Assembly (NCBI GenBank): GCA_019925105.1
Contig: JAHGAU010000006.1
Coordinates: 620,001 to 684,000 of the forward strand
Direction of reading: 5' to 3'
Length of the DNA stretch: 64,000 nucleotides
From: Niebla homalea
Taxonomy: Eukaryota > Ascomycota > Lecanoromycetes > Lecanorales > Ramalinaceae
Made by a program: the position numbers and the translations under genes
The notes under the pieces: generated by a model
The model's database searches: none
Told to the model about the DNA's origin: nothing
Seen by the model: the letters and a program-made list of their open reading frames with translations, nothing else
In this document: piece after piece, positions 47,000-57,500 of the stretch
Numbering within the stretch: the first letter of the stretch is position 1
Layout of the letters: each line of letters begins with the position of its first letter

Positions 47000-49900
47000 T
47001 TTATATTTTAATGCCCTTAAGAAAATCTATAATATTACGACCGTATTCTTATAAAGGCTATTTTAAAACTTATTATTCTTTTATTCCTTTATATATTTAT
47101 ATTATTTTAACTTTACGTAATACCTTTAAATATCTTTATTAATACTTACATATTTAATATATACCCCTTTTATATTATTATCGCCGTTAATTCTTTTAAA
47201 GACTTTTAATAAGCATTTATTATTATTTTTTTACGGCTATAAAAGATACTTTCCGGTTTATATAATTCATATAACCGGTTTCCGTTTCTTTTTTTTTCCT
47301 TAACCGGTAATAAGGGTTTTTTATAAGGTTTTTAATAACCTTATTTATTTTTATAATAAGGTTAAACTATAATAATAATCCAATAAATATTATAAATTTA
47401 ATAAATACCCGGATATTTCGCTTTATAAATAATATTTAACGGTAATTATAAATATTAATTTTTATTCTAAGTTTTAATTTAACCTCCGTAAATAAAAAAT
47501 AAAAAATAAAAAATAAAGATATATATAACGTCTTATTTTCTTTATCCGTATTTATATTTAACGTTTATCCGACTTCCGGTATATATAATAAATAGGAAGT
47601 AAGTTAAACCGTTTTTATCCGTCCGGAATTAAATTATTAATACGTTATTACCCTTTTTTATAATATTATAACGGCGGAAATATTTATTAATAACCTTTTT
47701 ATTATTGAAAATTAAATAATAATAACTTTAAAATATAAAGTTTTTATACTTCCGTTAACGTTTAATTTATTTTATTATAATTTATAAAATAATTATTATA
47801 GCTTTTATTTTTTAAATCCTTTTAATCTCGGTCTTTTTTATATTTAATGGGAATTTATATACGCTTAAATTAATTTTTAAAATATTAATAAAATTAACTT
47901 TTTTCTTAATTTATTCTTATTTTATTTTAATAAGAAAAAGGATAAATATCCTTAATTTATTCTTTTTAATTTAAGGCTTATTAAGATTTTAACGGATCCG
48001 CCCGTTTTTTATTATTATAATTAAATATATATATTTTTTTAATTTTATTTAAATAATTATTTAATTTAATAAAATTTTAATTAATAATATAAAAACCTTA
48101 AACTTTAATACCGGGATAAAAATTATTTTATAAATATTATTAATTACTTTTAAATATTAATTTTAAATTTTTTATAATATTTAAATAGGCTTTTTCTTAT
48201 ATCCCGGAGTATTTTTAAGTATATATTAAATAGTTATAATATATATTATAATTAACTTTATTACGATTTAATAAATAGTCCGGGCCTTTTATAAGGTAAC
48301 TTTTTATATTAATACGGCGAGATAAATAAAACCTTTTTCTTATAAAGTTATTTTCTTTTGAACTTTTCTTATATAATCCTTTTAATTAAGTTTCTTATTT
48401 ATTTAAAGGTTAAGGACTTTAATATTAATTTCCGGTTTTATTGTAATTTTACTTAAATTTATTATAATTATTATATTATATAGTTTTAAACTTTTAATTA
48501 TATAAATAAACTTATAGTTATACGGTAAAAATTAAGTCCCGTAAGTTCTTATTTATTAAAAATAAACTTTATAAGTTTATTTTAATTTTAAATAATTTAT
48601 ATATATAATAGTATTGTAAATTAAGAAATAAACGTTATTAATAAAGCCTTTAACTTAAACCTTTTATTTTAACTTAATAAGCTTTTTAATTAATAAACCG
48701 TTAAAAAATAAGAATAATATAAAAGAAATAAACGATCCTTGAACAATCCTTATTATAGTAAATTTTATTAAACTTATTTTTTATTTTAAACTAATTAATA
48801 TAACTTAATTACTTAAGAAACTTTTCGTTTATTTAATTAAGAAAAATAATATCCTTTTCTTCCTTAAATTATATAATAATTTTTAATAATTTATTTTATT
48901 AAAAATATTTTTAATATTAAGAAAAAGAAAACTTATAATATATTTCTTCCCGTAATCCTATACTATATATATCTTATCGATTAATCTTTTAAAAATTATT
49001 TTTATTAATTAAACTTTTTTTATTCTTATTTATTAATCGGGAAAAAGTCCGTAATTCTTTATAATCATTAAAAATCTTTATTATTACCGTTTTTAAAGCT
49101 TTCCTTAACGTATAAAGGTATATAATAAATTTATAAGATTTTATTTTAAAATAATCCGGCTTAATAAATTTCTTAAAAATAATTATTTTCGTTTCCTTAA
49201 ACTTATATAAATAGTAATTAACGTTAAAATATACTTAAAAGAAATAAATAAAGACCCTTTTAAATAATAAGGTTATTATTAATAAAAATTTATTAAGAAT
49301 TTTATTTAATCCCGGGGTTTTATTCTTCTTTAATTTATTAATCGTTTTAATCGTTTTAATTATTATATTTTATATTATTATTTTATTTATTAATACGGGG
49401 TTAAAATACGTAATATTATTAATATTATTTAAATTAACTTTTAACGGAAAAAAAAATTACTTTTTTAAGGACTTCGATTTTACCGTTAAAGGTATTAATT
49501 AATATATTATTAAGTTTTTTAAGGGGCGGGAATTTAAAGATTATTTTTTATTTTTTATTTTATTTTTTATTATACTTTATTAACTTTTAAATAATATAAA
49601 AAAAAAACGTTAAGTTATATACCATAAACCAAAAGTATATTTACTTAACCTTCTTAATAATCTTTTTCTTTTTTTCTTAAGTAACCTTTAATTAATTAAG
49701 TATCTTTTAATTTTTATACTTAAAAGTTTACTTAATTAGCCTTTTTATTTTTATAATTATAATTATATACCCTTTATTTTAATAGGTTTTAATTCTTTAA
49801 GAAAACTTTATTAACGGGATTATTTTATTAATTACTTTATTTAATATTTTTATTATTTACTTTATAAAAAGGTTAATCCAATCTTTATTATTTAATTAAA

Positions 49901-50755
49901 AAGGTTTATAAATGATATTATTATTTCCTCCGCTTTTATATAAACCTTTATTTCCTTAATTGTCTTTTATGCCTTCTTTACCGGTAATAATAAAATCATA
50001 TTAACGGTTTAATTTAAAGTTATTTATATCGGTATATGATTTAAACCGTATTTTAAATCCTTTTATGGCCCGTATATAATAACCGTATTAATGATATTTT
50101 CTAAGTTAAACGTTAAGTTAATTATAATCTTAAATCCTTACCCTTTTTATATTATAGTTTTTTTTTAATATTAAAAACGTAAAATTAAACCGAGTAATAA
50201 TTATTAATAATTCTTTAAACTTAACGTAATTAATCGTACGTTTTTCCTTATTTTATTTAATATAATAAAGATTAAAGTTTTTTATTAAGAAATATTCACT
50301 TAATATAATTATAATATTTTTAAGTAACGGGATTATAAAGGGCTTTTTTTTATTAACCGGCGGCGGATTATATATATTATAAATATTTAAGTTTCTTTTA
50401 ATTAATTTTTTCATATAATTTAAAGCGTATATAAATTTTTTTTATAATAAATAATATTTTAATTATTTATATTTAGCCTTTTATTTATAAAGAAATATAT
50501 TTATATCGTTTTATCTCCTTTAAAAATTAAGTAAAAATTATCTTTTAAATTAATTAAAAAATATATATACGGATTATATGGTAGTTTTTATATTATCATA
50601 ATATTAATATCCTTTATTTCTTTGGATTTAAATATTGGTATTATAACTTTAATTACTTTTTTATATACGTTATATTATATTACCCTTAAAAGTATAAACG
50701 TACTATATATTAACTTTTATTAAGTTCTTTTTATTAATTTTTATTTATATAAATG
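47000..50755 (-). pseudogene. LINE D4 ORF2 (endonuclease and reverse transcriptase), RIP-degraded
   Basis: Collinear with ORF2 of D1 and D3 on the minus strand. The RT F-x-D-D box lies near 48625-48645 and is changed to F-I-N-N. The 3' part matches the shared LINE C-terminus and UTR. No intact segment remains. Confidence 0.7.
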
Positions 50756-50759
50756 GTTT

Positions 50760-53137
50760 CTTTTTAAAGTTAAACGTTATTTACCCCGGTTTTTTTATTA
50801 TAATGATTATTTTAATCGGGCGGTCGGCTTTAAAAATTAATATTATTATAAGTTTCCTTTTCTTTATATTATTAATTATTATATTTTATCCTTTTTTATT
50901 TAACGGGCTCCGTTTACATTTTAAGACCGTTTTTAATTATTTTACCGGTTTAAATTTATATAAATTATAACGTTAAACCTTAATTATTATTTTAATCTCT
51001 TTACGTTAAGTTTTTTTAACTTTTATTATCATTAGCAAATCTGCGACCTGCTCGGAGCGAGTGAATAAAAAAAAATGGATTTATTTACTTAGACCGCTCG
51101 TAAGTCACTTACGAACATCCAGGGAAACTCACGAGCGTTCTGAACGGTCTTAAGCGGGTAAAAAAAAATTAAAAATAAAAACGTTTAAAACGGTAAAATA
51201 ATAATTTTTATTTTTTATAAATTTTTTTATTTAAGCTTTCTTAACAGCGGGTATTACCGTTACCCCCCCTATAAGCCGTAATATTTAACGTTTTTTAAAA
51301 TTAATTATAGATTCAGTTATTTTAACTAAAAGTTACCTTGGTAGTTAATAATTTATCCTTAAGGGGGGGGTAGTTAAAGGGGGTAATTTAATTAAAAAAT
51401 CCTTAAATTAAAAAAAAAAGTAAAACTTACGAGAATCCAAGAAACTTATAAGTAAGCCGGATACTCGCGAGCGCTTAAAGGCCTAGTGAAGGGGGATATA
51501 AGCTTAACCTACTCAATCTGCTCGCTTATACTCGGAGTGCTTATATGCTGGTTCACAAATTTGCAGATGATATGTTATAAATCCTACGTGAAATAATTAT
51601 TATTCTTATATATTATATATTTCAACATGTTCTTTATTAAACCTTTTATTATTAAGCCTATATATTTATATATATTATATTTTCCGGCGTATATTATATA
51701 CTTTATACTATTAAAGTATTTTATAATAATATATCCGTATTTTTAATATTTAAAGTATTAATAAATATTTGCTGCTTAGTTTTATAGTTTTATTAATTTA
51801 AAAGACTTACCCTTTATTACCTTTTTATTAAGGATATTATCATATATTTTTATTAACGTTACGTTTAAAATAACCATAAAGTACCTCTTTATCCGGTTAA
51901 GGATATTTAGCCTTTTTATTACGGAAAAAAAGACTATAATTTACGATCTTTAATCCGGGATAAAGGATTATATTCTCCCTTTTTATTTATTTCAAAGTAG
52001 CTTCCTTTTCCTTTCCTATAAACCTTATTAAATATATCCCATTTACCGCAATAATGAACGATTACCTTAATACCTTTATTATTTTATATTCCTTTTTACC
52101 GGTTTATCCTTTCGATTTTTTAAGCCTTTTTTTCGCCTTTAATAAGGCTATATTAAGGAGGATATCCTTACTTTATAGTTTACGTACCGCAATAATTTAC
52201 TTTATTAATAATTGCCTTAATATTTTAAACGCTTTGGTTTAATAATAAGGGCTCGTTTTTATAATTATATTCCTTTCCTTTTTATTTAATAGTTATATAG
52301 TTATTATTTTTACCTTTTTTAATACTGCCGTTTTTTTTTTAATTTTTGTTTTTTTTACTATTAATATAAACGTTATTTTTATAGCCTTTATTATTTAACT
52401 TACCCTTATTTTTATTTATAAAGCTTTTCCCGTTATTCTTTTATTTCGTATATAGCTTTTTAAGTTCTTTTTATTTCCTTTTATTAATACTTTCGTTTTC
52501 GTTTTTTAAGCTCCGCGTAGCCTCTTTAAATCCTTTAATCCCACTTTTATTTTTGCGTAAAAGTTTTTTTGTTATAGCTTAATCTATAATATCGGCTAGA
52601 TTTCTAGTATAATATCCTTTTATATAATCGTAAAGAAGCCCTTTAATGTTCTTATTACCTTTTTTTTATTATATTCTTACCGCGCGTTTAATAATTACCC
52701 TTTTTTATAGCCTATCCTTAATTACCCGAGATTCCTTTATCCTCACCCGGTGTTCTCCCAGTTTATATATATTTAATAAGGTCTTTTTCGTCCCCGTTTA
52801 TTTTCTGTCCGTCGCCGCGTATTTTCCCCGTTTCTTTTATCCTTTATTTACCCTTTATAATTACGTTATTTTTACGCGTTATATACGTTTTTTTATAGGT
52901 ATCTTATTAATTATAAGCTTTTTATTTAATTTAAGACTTCTTTATTATATAGTTATTACGCCGTCCGTATAAATTATTATTATTTCCGTTAATAAAGGCC
53001 TTTTATCCTTTTACCCTTTTTATTTCCATTATTACTTCGCTTCCGTTTATCGTACTTAAGGTATTTACCTTATTATTACTTAAGTTATACACATGTATAT
53101 CGTTTTGAACCTCTGGGGTCCCATTGTTCATCGCCAT
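50760..53137 (-). pseudogene. LINE D4 ORF1, RIP-degraded and interrupted
   Basis: Minus-strand frame from the intact start ATGGCGATGAACAATGGGAC (complement of 53118-53137). It is broken by the TIR element at 51029-51570. Zinc knuckles are expected near 51680-51790 by comparison with D5. Plus-strand open stretches at 52054-52242 and 52646-52972 lie opposite this gene and are antisense by-products. Confidence 0.7.
51029..51570. mobile_element. Small terminal-inverted-repeat element (MITE-like, 542 bp)
   Basis: A sequence inside LINE D4 that is absent from D1 and D3 at the same place. The ends form imperfect ~24-bp inverted repeats (TCATTAGCAAATCTGCGACC against TCATCTGCAAATTTGTGAACC on the other strand). 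GC-richer subterminal blocks rich in CTCG/CGAG words (51085-51160 and 51430-51560) resemble each other in inverted orientation. There is no coding capacity. The target duplication is unclear: comparison with D3 (TTATTATATAC) fits a 2-bp duplication or none. The ends keep CA and TG, while the middle (51170-51420) is partly RIP-changed. A matching end occurs at 18616-18650. Confidence 0.75.
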
Positions 53138-53177
53138 CCGTTTTCTACCGTTTCAACTTAAATATTTATAATATGAT

Positions 53178-54392
53178 TAAATAAGTGATGGCGACGAACA
53201 AAGGGACCCCAGAGGTCCAGAACGATACGTATATATATAGCTTAAGTAACAATAAGGCCAATACTTTAATTACGATAAATATAGGTGGTATAATAATTAA
53301 GAATAAGGGAGTACGTGGGTAAATAGTTTATATCAATAAAAGTAACGGGGAATCATATGAATAACGCGATAATAACGTAATAAATAACCGTTAAATCAAA
53401 TGAAAAAATTATAATCAATAAAATATACGTAAAAAAACGCGTAAAATACGTAAAAATATAAAAAATAAAAAGGGTATTAAGGAAACCGGGGCGGTAATAA
53501 TAACGGGGGAAAAAAGCGACGAATATATATAAAATAAAGGTAATATTAATAATATTAAAAGTATATAAAATAAAGGCGAAAATAATAAAAGCGATAAACT
53601 TAAAAATAATTAAACATAAAGGATAAAAGAAATAATACGTTAAACGTATAAAAAATTCGAAATAAAAAAAAAGGCAATAAAAGCCTTAAACGGGCTATTT
53701 ATAACGGAGTGGACAGTTATTACGTTAAAGACCTAATTAATATTATAGGTAAGTCTATAAGGAATAAAAGACTTCTAAAAGAAAATAAGGGTAAATTTAA
53801 AGGAGTTAAAGCAGTTAAAAAGAGCTTAAAAGGTAATAACGAAAATATTAATAAAGGATAAAGGTAAAAACTAAAAAGCAGACGTACGAAGTAAAAGGGT
53901 AATAGTAAAAGCCCCTTAAATAGGAGAAACTTGGGTGGCAAAGGCCGTAAAAAAAGGGTATATAATAACCGAAAGGGAGATAATATAAATTAAAAAGAAA
54001 ATAACGGTATTAAGGAAGGTAAAGACGGTAATAATTTATTTATTAATTAAAGAAAAGAAGAATACCGTTATTAAAATAAACCCTTTATAGCTTATAAAAA
54101 CGTTTAAAGTAGTAGGAGAACTATTAATAGAATAAATTATTATTATACGTAAATTATAAAGCGGGGATATTTTTTTAATATAAAGTTTTTAAAAATAAAA
54201 AAAAGCTTAAAGAAATTGAAAACGTAAACCGGTAAAAACGAGTTTAAAATAATAAAAATATTAAGATAATCATTTATTATTATAATAAATAAAATGTATT
54301 TAATACGCTTTATAAAAGTAAAAAAAAAATTTACCTTAAAACGTATAAAAAAAGAGAACGCGGTTTTTTATCCCGGATTAAAAATCGTAAAC
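53178..54392 (+). pseudogene. LINE fragment D6: ORF1 5' part
   Basis: Begins 10 bases before ATGGCGACGAACAAAGGGAC (ATG at 53188), encoding MATNKGTPEVQND. It is collinear with ORF1 of D2 to about its position 22720, then stops abruptly at 54392 within ORF1. It is therefore a 3'-truncated piece, unusual for LINEs, which normally lose their 5' ends; recombination or deletion is likely. It faces D4 head to head: the two ORF1 starts are 50 bases apart. The minus-strand open stretch 53720-53941 is antisense to it. Confidence 0.75.
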
Positions 54393-55772
54393 TGGAAAGT
54401 GGGAGAGTATGGAAAACACCAAACTTGCGGATAGGTGTATGGAGGAATGGAAATATTAAAAGGGCTGATTAAGGGTGGAATTAATTCGTATATATTTGGA
54501 AAAGGAAGGATACAACGGATTATTATAATAAAAGACCTATACCTTATTAACTTATATAGGGGCTACGGTTTATCTTTAATTATATTTTATTATTATTTAT
54601 TATTTTATTACTTTTATTCTTTTATCCCTTATAATTTTTTTTAATAATTTTAAGAAGGCTTTTATTTACTTATATATATTAAAGAATTCAGTTTAATTAT
54701 ACGATATAATCGTAAATAACTTACCGTACTTTTTCCTTAATTAACGGTAATAAAGATTACGAAAATACTATAGAATACCGACCTTTATTATTATTATATT
54801 ATATATATACGATAAGAACAACAGGCTATGGATTTATTTATATTTATAAAATATTTTTAATTACCACTTATCAATTAAATAAATATTAAAGTCAAGAAAA
54901 ATAAAAGCATTTAGATAACCTTTTTTTAAGTACCTTTATTCGGATATTTTTATTACTACCTTTAATCAATATAAGGACCCCGTTTATATATATCGGTAAA
55001 GTATTATTAATATTTATTAATTAATTATTAATTATTAAAATTAAAAATTAAAAATTAAAAAGTAAAAAGTAAAAAAAGATAATAGCTTTTCTTAAAACGT
55101 TTTAATTTTAAAAAATAACGATACTTTTTATATTAACGATAAGTTTAAATTTTAATTAAGAAATAATTATATATATTACCGGATATTTTAAATTATCGTT
55201 AAGGAAATTACGACTTATATTTTAATATAAATTATTTTCTTAAAATAAAAAAAATAAAAGTAATTAAAGAAAAAAATTGAAAAAAATCTGTTACCTTAAG
55301 AAACGTAAAATAATTATTTAATAATTAACGACCGTAATAATTAAAATATAAGATTTATTAAGTTAATATAAATAACTAAATTTAATTAAATTATAAATTT
55401 TATTAAATTATCTTAAGTAATTAAATTATAAATTTTATAAAACGATTTTAAGCGATTAACTTATATATTATAAATAAGATTCTTTAATTTAATCCGGAAT
55501 ATTATATATATTCCTTAAAGACGTAAAGTTAATCTTAAAGATTATTTTATATCGGATAAATAATCTTTTAAGTTTTATTAAGTAATTTTAAGTATTTCGA
55601 TTTTTAATAAATATATAAAACTTTTTAATACTTATGAAAATAATTAAATTAAATTATATATTTTAACAATAAAAATAATAAAAATAAGATTCCTTAATAA
55701 GGCTTAAGTATTTATATATACCTTTTAAAGAAATGCTTCTTATTAAAACGTAAATTATTAAGTTAAAAGTTA
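54393..55772. other. Unassigned AT-rich DNA with a small un-RIPed patch
   Basis: No element or gene was recognised. The first ~130 bases (54393-54530) keep TG/CA dinucleotides (for example GTGGGAGAGTATGGAAAACA). They contain short open stretches, including the start of a 69-codon plus-strand frame at 54435-54644 whose second half is low-complexity I/L/Y/F; I do not believe it is a gene. The rest is RIP-like AT-rich sequence with a run of AAATT/AAAGT words at 55034-55074 and a ~19-bp direct repeat (AATTAAATTATAAATTTTA) at about 55384 and 55419. Bases 55773-55777 (CTTAA) are the A1 target duplication. Confidence 0.5.
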
Positions 55773-55777
55773 CTTAA

Positions 55778-56110
55778 TATTAGCAGCTAGCGCCATCTCT
55801 GCGCCGGCGCTATAGTAGTACGCCATACTGCTACGCCAAGGTAGGCCGTTAGGCCTTGGTAAAGGGCCTTAGTAACGGCCTTGGTATACGTTATTTATAA
55901 GCCGTAGCTTAATAAGCGTAAAGCGGGGTAATTATTACCTTTACTTTAAGTAAAAGCTATACCTTAGTTTTTTCTAAGTTCCTTAAGAATTAATCTTATT
56001 ATTAATTTACTTATTAAAGTAATACTTAAGTATTCAGACCGTAACGTTACGTCTTTTATATTTATTTTTATTAATTCCGCCGGTATATCGTTAATAAAGT
56101 TAATTTAATA
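55778..56110 (+). repeat. A1 5' LTR (333 bp)
   Basis: Starts TATTAGCAGCTAGCGCC and has a well-preserved first 130 bases (CA/TG present to about 55890). It ends GTTAATTTAATA. The probable primer-binding site TTTTAATTCTTCTTCC is at 56111-56126. Confidence 0.95.
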
Positions 56111-57500
56111 TTTTAATTCTTCTTCCTTATTAAGGAGAAAGCTTAACGTTATTATTATAATAAATACTTAATTAACTTAATAAACCTTAAAATAAGAAGG
56201 CAATATTTACTTTTCAGTTAAGAATCCCCTTATTATAATTAAGTAGATTAAAGTAATAAAATACCGTTATAATATTATGGCTTAATAAGTTTAACTTTTA
56301 AAATTATAATTTAAAATTAATTAATTTAAGGCCGAAAATTATACTTATTAAAAGTATATATTTAGCCGTATTAATATATAATATAAAGGGTTATACTTTA
56401 AGATTTTCCTTTACGTTAACCCTATTATTAAGCTTTATACCAATAACGTACCGCCGGCGGCTTTTATTTTACCTTATAAGGGTAAGTTTTTTTATCCGGA
56501 AAAATTTAAGTTATATTAAAATAAGTTTAAAGGTAAATATTAAATATAGTTTATTAACTTAAAAAGATAATTTATACTTTATTCTAAGTATTTCTTTACT
56601 GAAAGAAAAAAATAATTTATTTAAGGTTTATTTTTTATAAAATCTTTAATTTACCGGATAAAGAAATTAATAAAATAAATTATTAAGAGCTTAAAGATAA
56701 GTTTTTAAACTTAATAATTAATCCGGAAAACCGCCGATTTACTTATTATAAATGGTTTAAGGATATTAAGTAACGTTTTAATTAAAAAATAACGTAATTC
56801 CGTAATACTTTAAAGACTATAAAAAAAACTTATTATTATTATTAAATAAGTTTTATATTTATATATAAAGCTTTTATTAAAGTTTAAAATTAAAATCCTT
56901 ATAATTAATAAGGTATTAAGAACTTAAAACGATATTATAACGGCGGTAATTATATAAGAAAATAATTTAAAACGTATTATTAATAATAATTAAAAAGTTA
57001 ATAAGGGTAAATCCCTTAAAAATAAAATATTTAAATTTAATTCCGATAACTTAAAGTTAATATATATCTTTATTAAAATTAATTTTTACGGTTAAAAACG
57101 TAAAATTATATTTAAAAATTTTAACGCCGTCCTTAAAGTAAATAAGAATATTATGTATTATATATATTACGGAAAAAGTTATTATATATCCGATTACCCT
57201 ATTATTTTATAAAATAAGGTCTTAATAATAAACGTAAAATCTTATAAAAAAAATAATATATTAAAAAGTAATAAAGCTTTAGCGGCGTTTTAAGGTTAAA
57301 ATTAATAAAAAAATAATTAAAAATATATCCGGTTTTTATTATTAAGGGTTAAATAAGTTTTTAAGATAATCCTTAATTATTAAGTATATTAATTAATATT
57401 AAAGCTTAAATAAATTTAATTTTATAAGTATATACGGTTTAATAAGATTTATAATTAATCCCCGTTATTTTATTATAAGTAACTTTTCTTAATAATAAGT
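56111..57500 (+). pseudogene. A1 gag, RIP-degraded
   Basis: Encodes the particle-forming gag protein. The segment at about 56330-56760 reads charged, helix-like sequence with PDKEI.KI.Y.ELKDKFLNL near 56655. The zinc knuckle at 57156-57197 is Y Y I Y Y G K S Y Y I S D Y P, a CX2CX4HX4C box in which every Cys and His codon has become Tyr (TGT to TAT or CAT to TAT). No intact start can be chosen, because ATG codons are themselves RIP targets and are nearly absent. Confidence 0.75.

Larger units (their letters stand above)
46789..53154 (-). mobile_element. LINE D4: Tad1-like LINE, minus orientation, interrupted by the small TIR element
   Basis: Inserted in LINE fragment D5 with the 13-bp duplication AACTTAAGTATTT (46776-46788) and AACTTAAATATTT (53155-53167, one G-to-A change). 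Net length without the 542-bp nested element is about 5.8 kb. The tetranucleotide tail is at 46789-46810. ORF1 starts at the ATG complementary to 53135-53137. ORF1 of this copy diverges from D1-D3 (indels about 50100-50700 and 51840-53100) and may be a distinct subfamily. Confidence 0.88.

Noticed and set aside
51029..51570. Helitron
   Set aside because: Insertion at an A/T site without clear duplication was tempting, but the ends are inverted repeats and the 3' end lacks CTRR with a preceding hairpin.
52054..52972. Plus-strand open frames of 62 and 108 codons
   Set aside because: They lie antisense to LINE D4 ORF1, are rich in F/L/I/Y from AT bias, and have no homologous frame in D1 or D3. 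They are by-products of RIP lowering stop frequency on one strand.
53720..53941. Minus-strand 73-codon frame
   Set aside because: It is antisense to the ORF1 fragment D6; low-complexity leucine/phenylalanine content and no ribosome or splice context.
54435..54644. Plus-strand 69-codon frame starting MYGGMEILKG
   Set aside because: Starts in a less mutated patch, but the second half is low-complexity and nothing supports translation. Kept only as part of the unassigned region.
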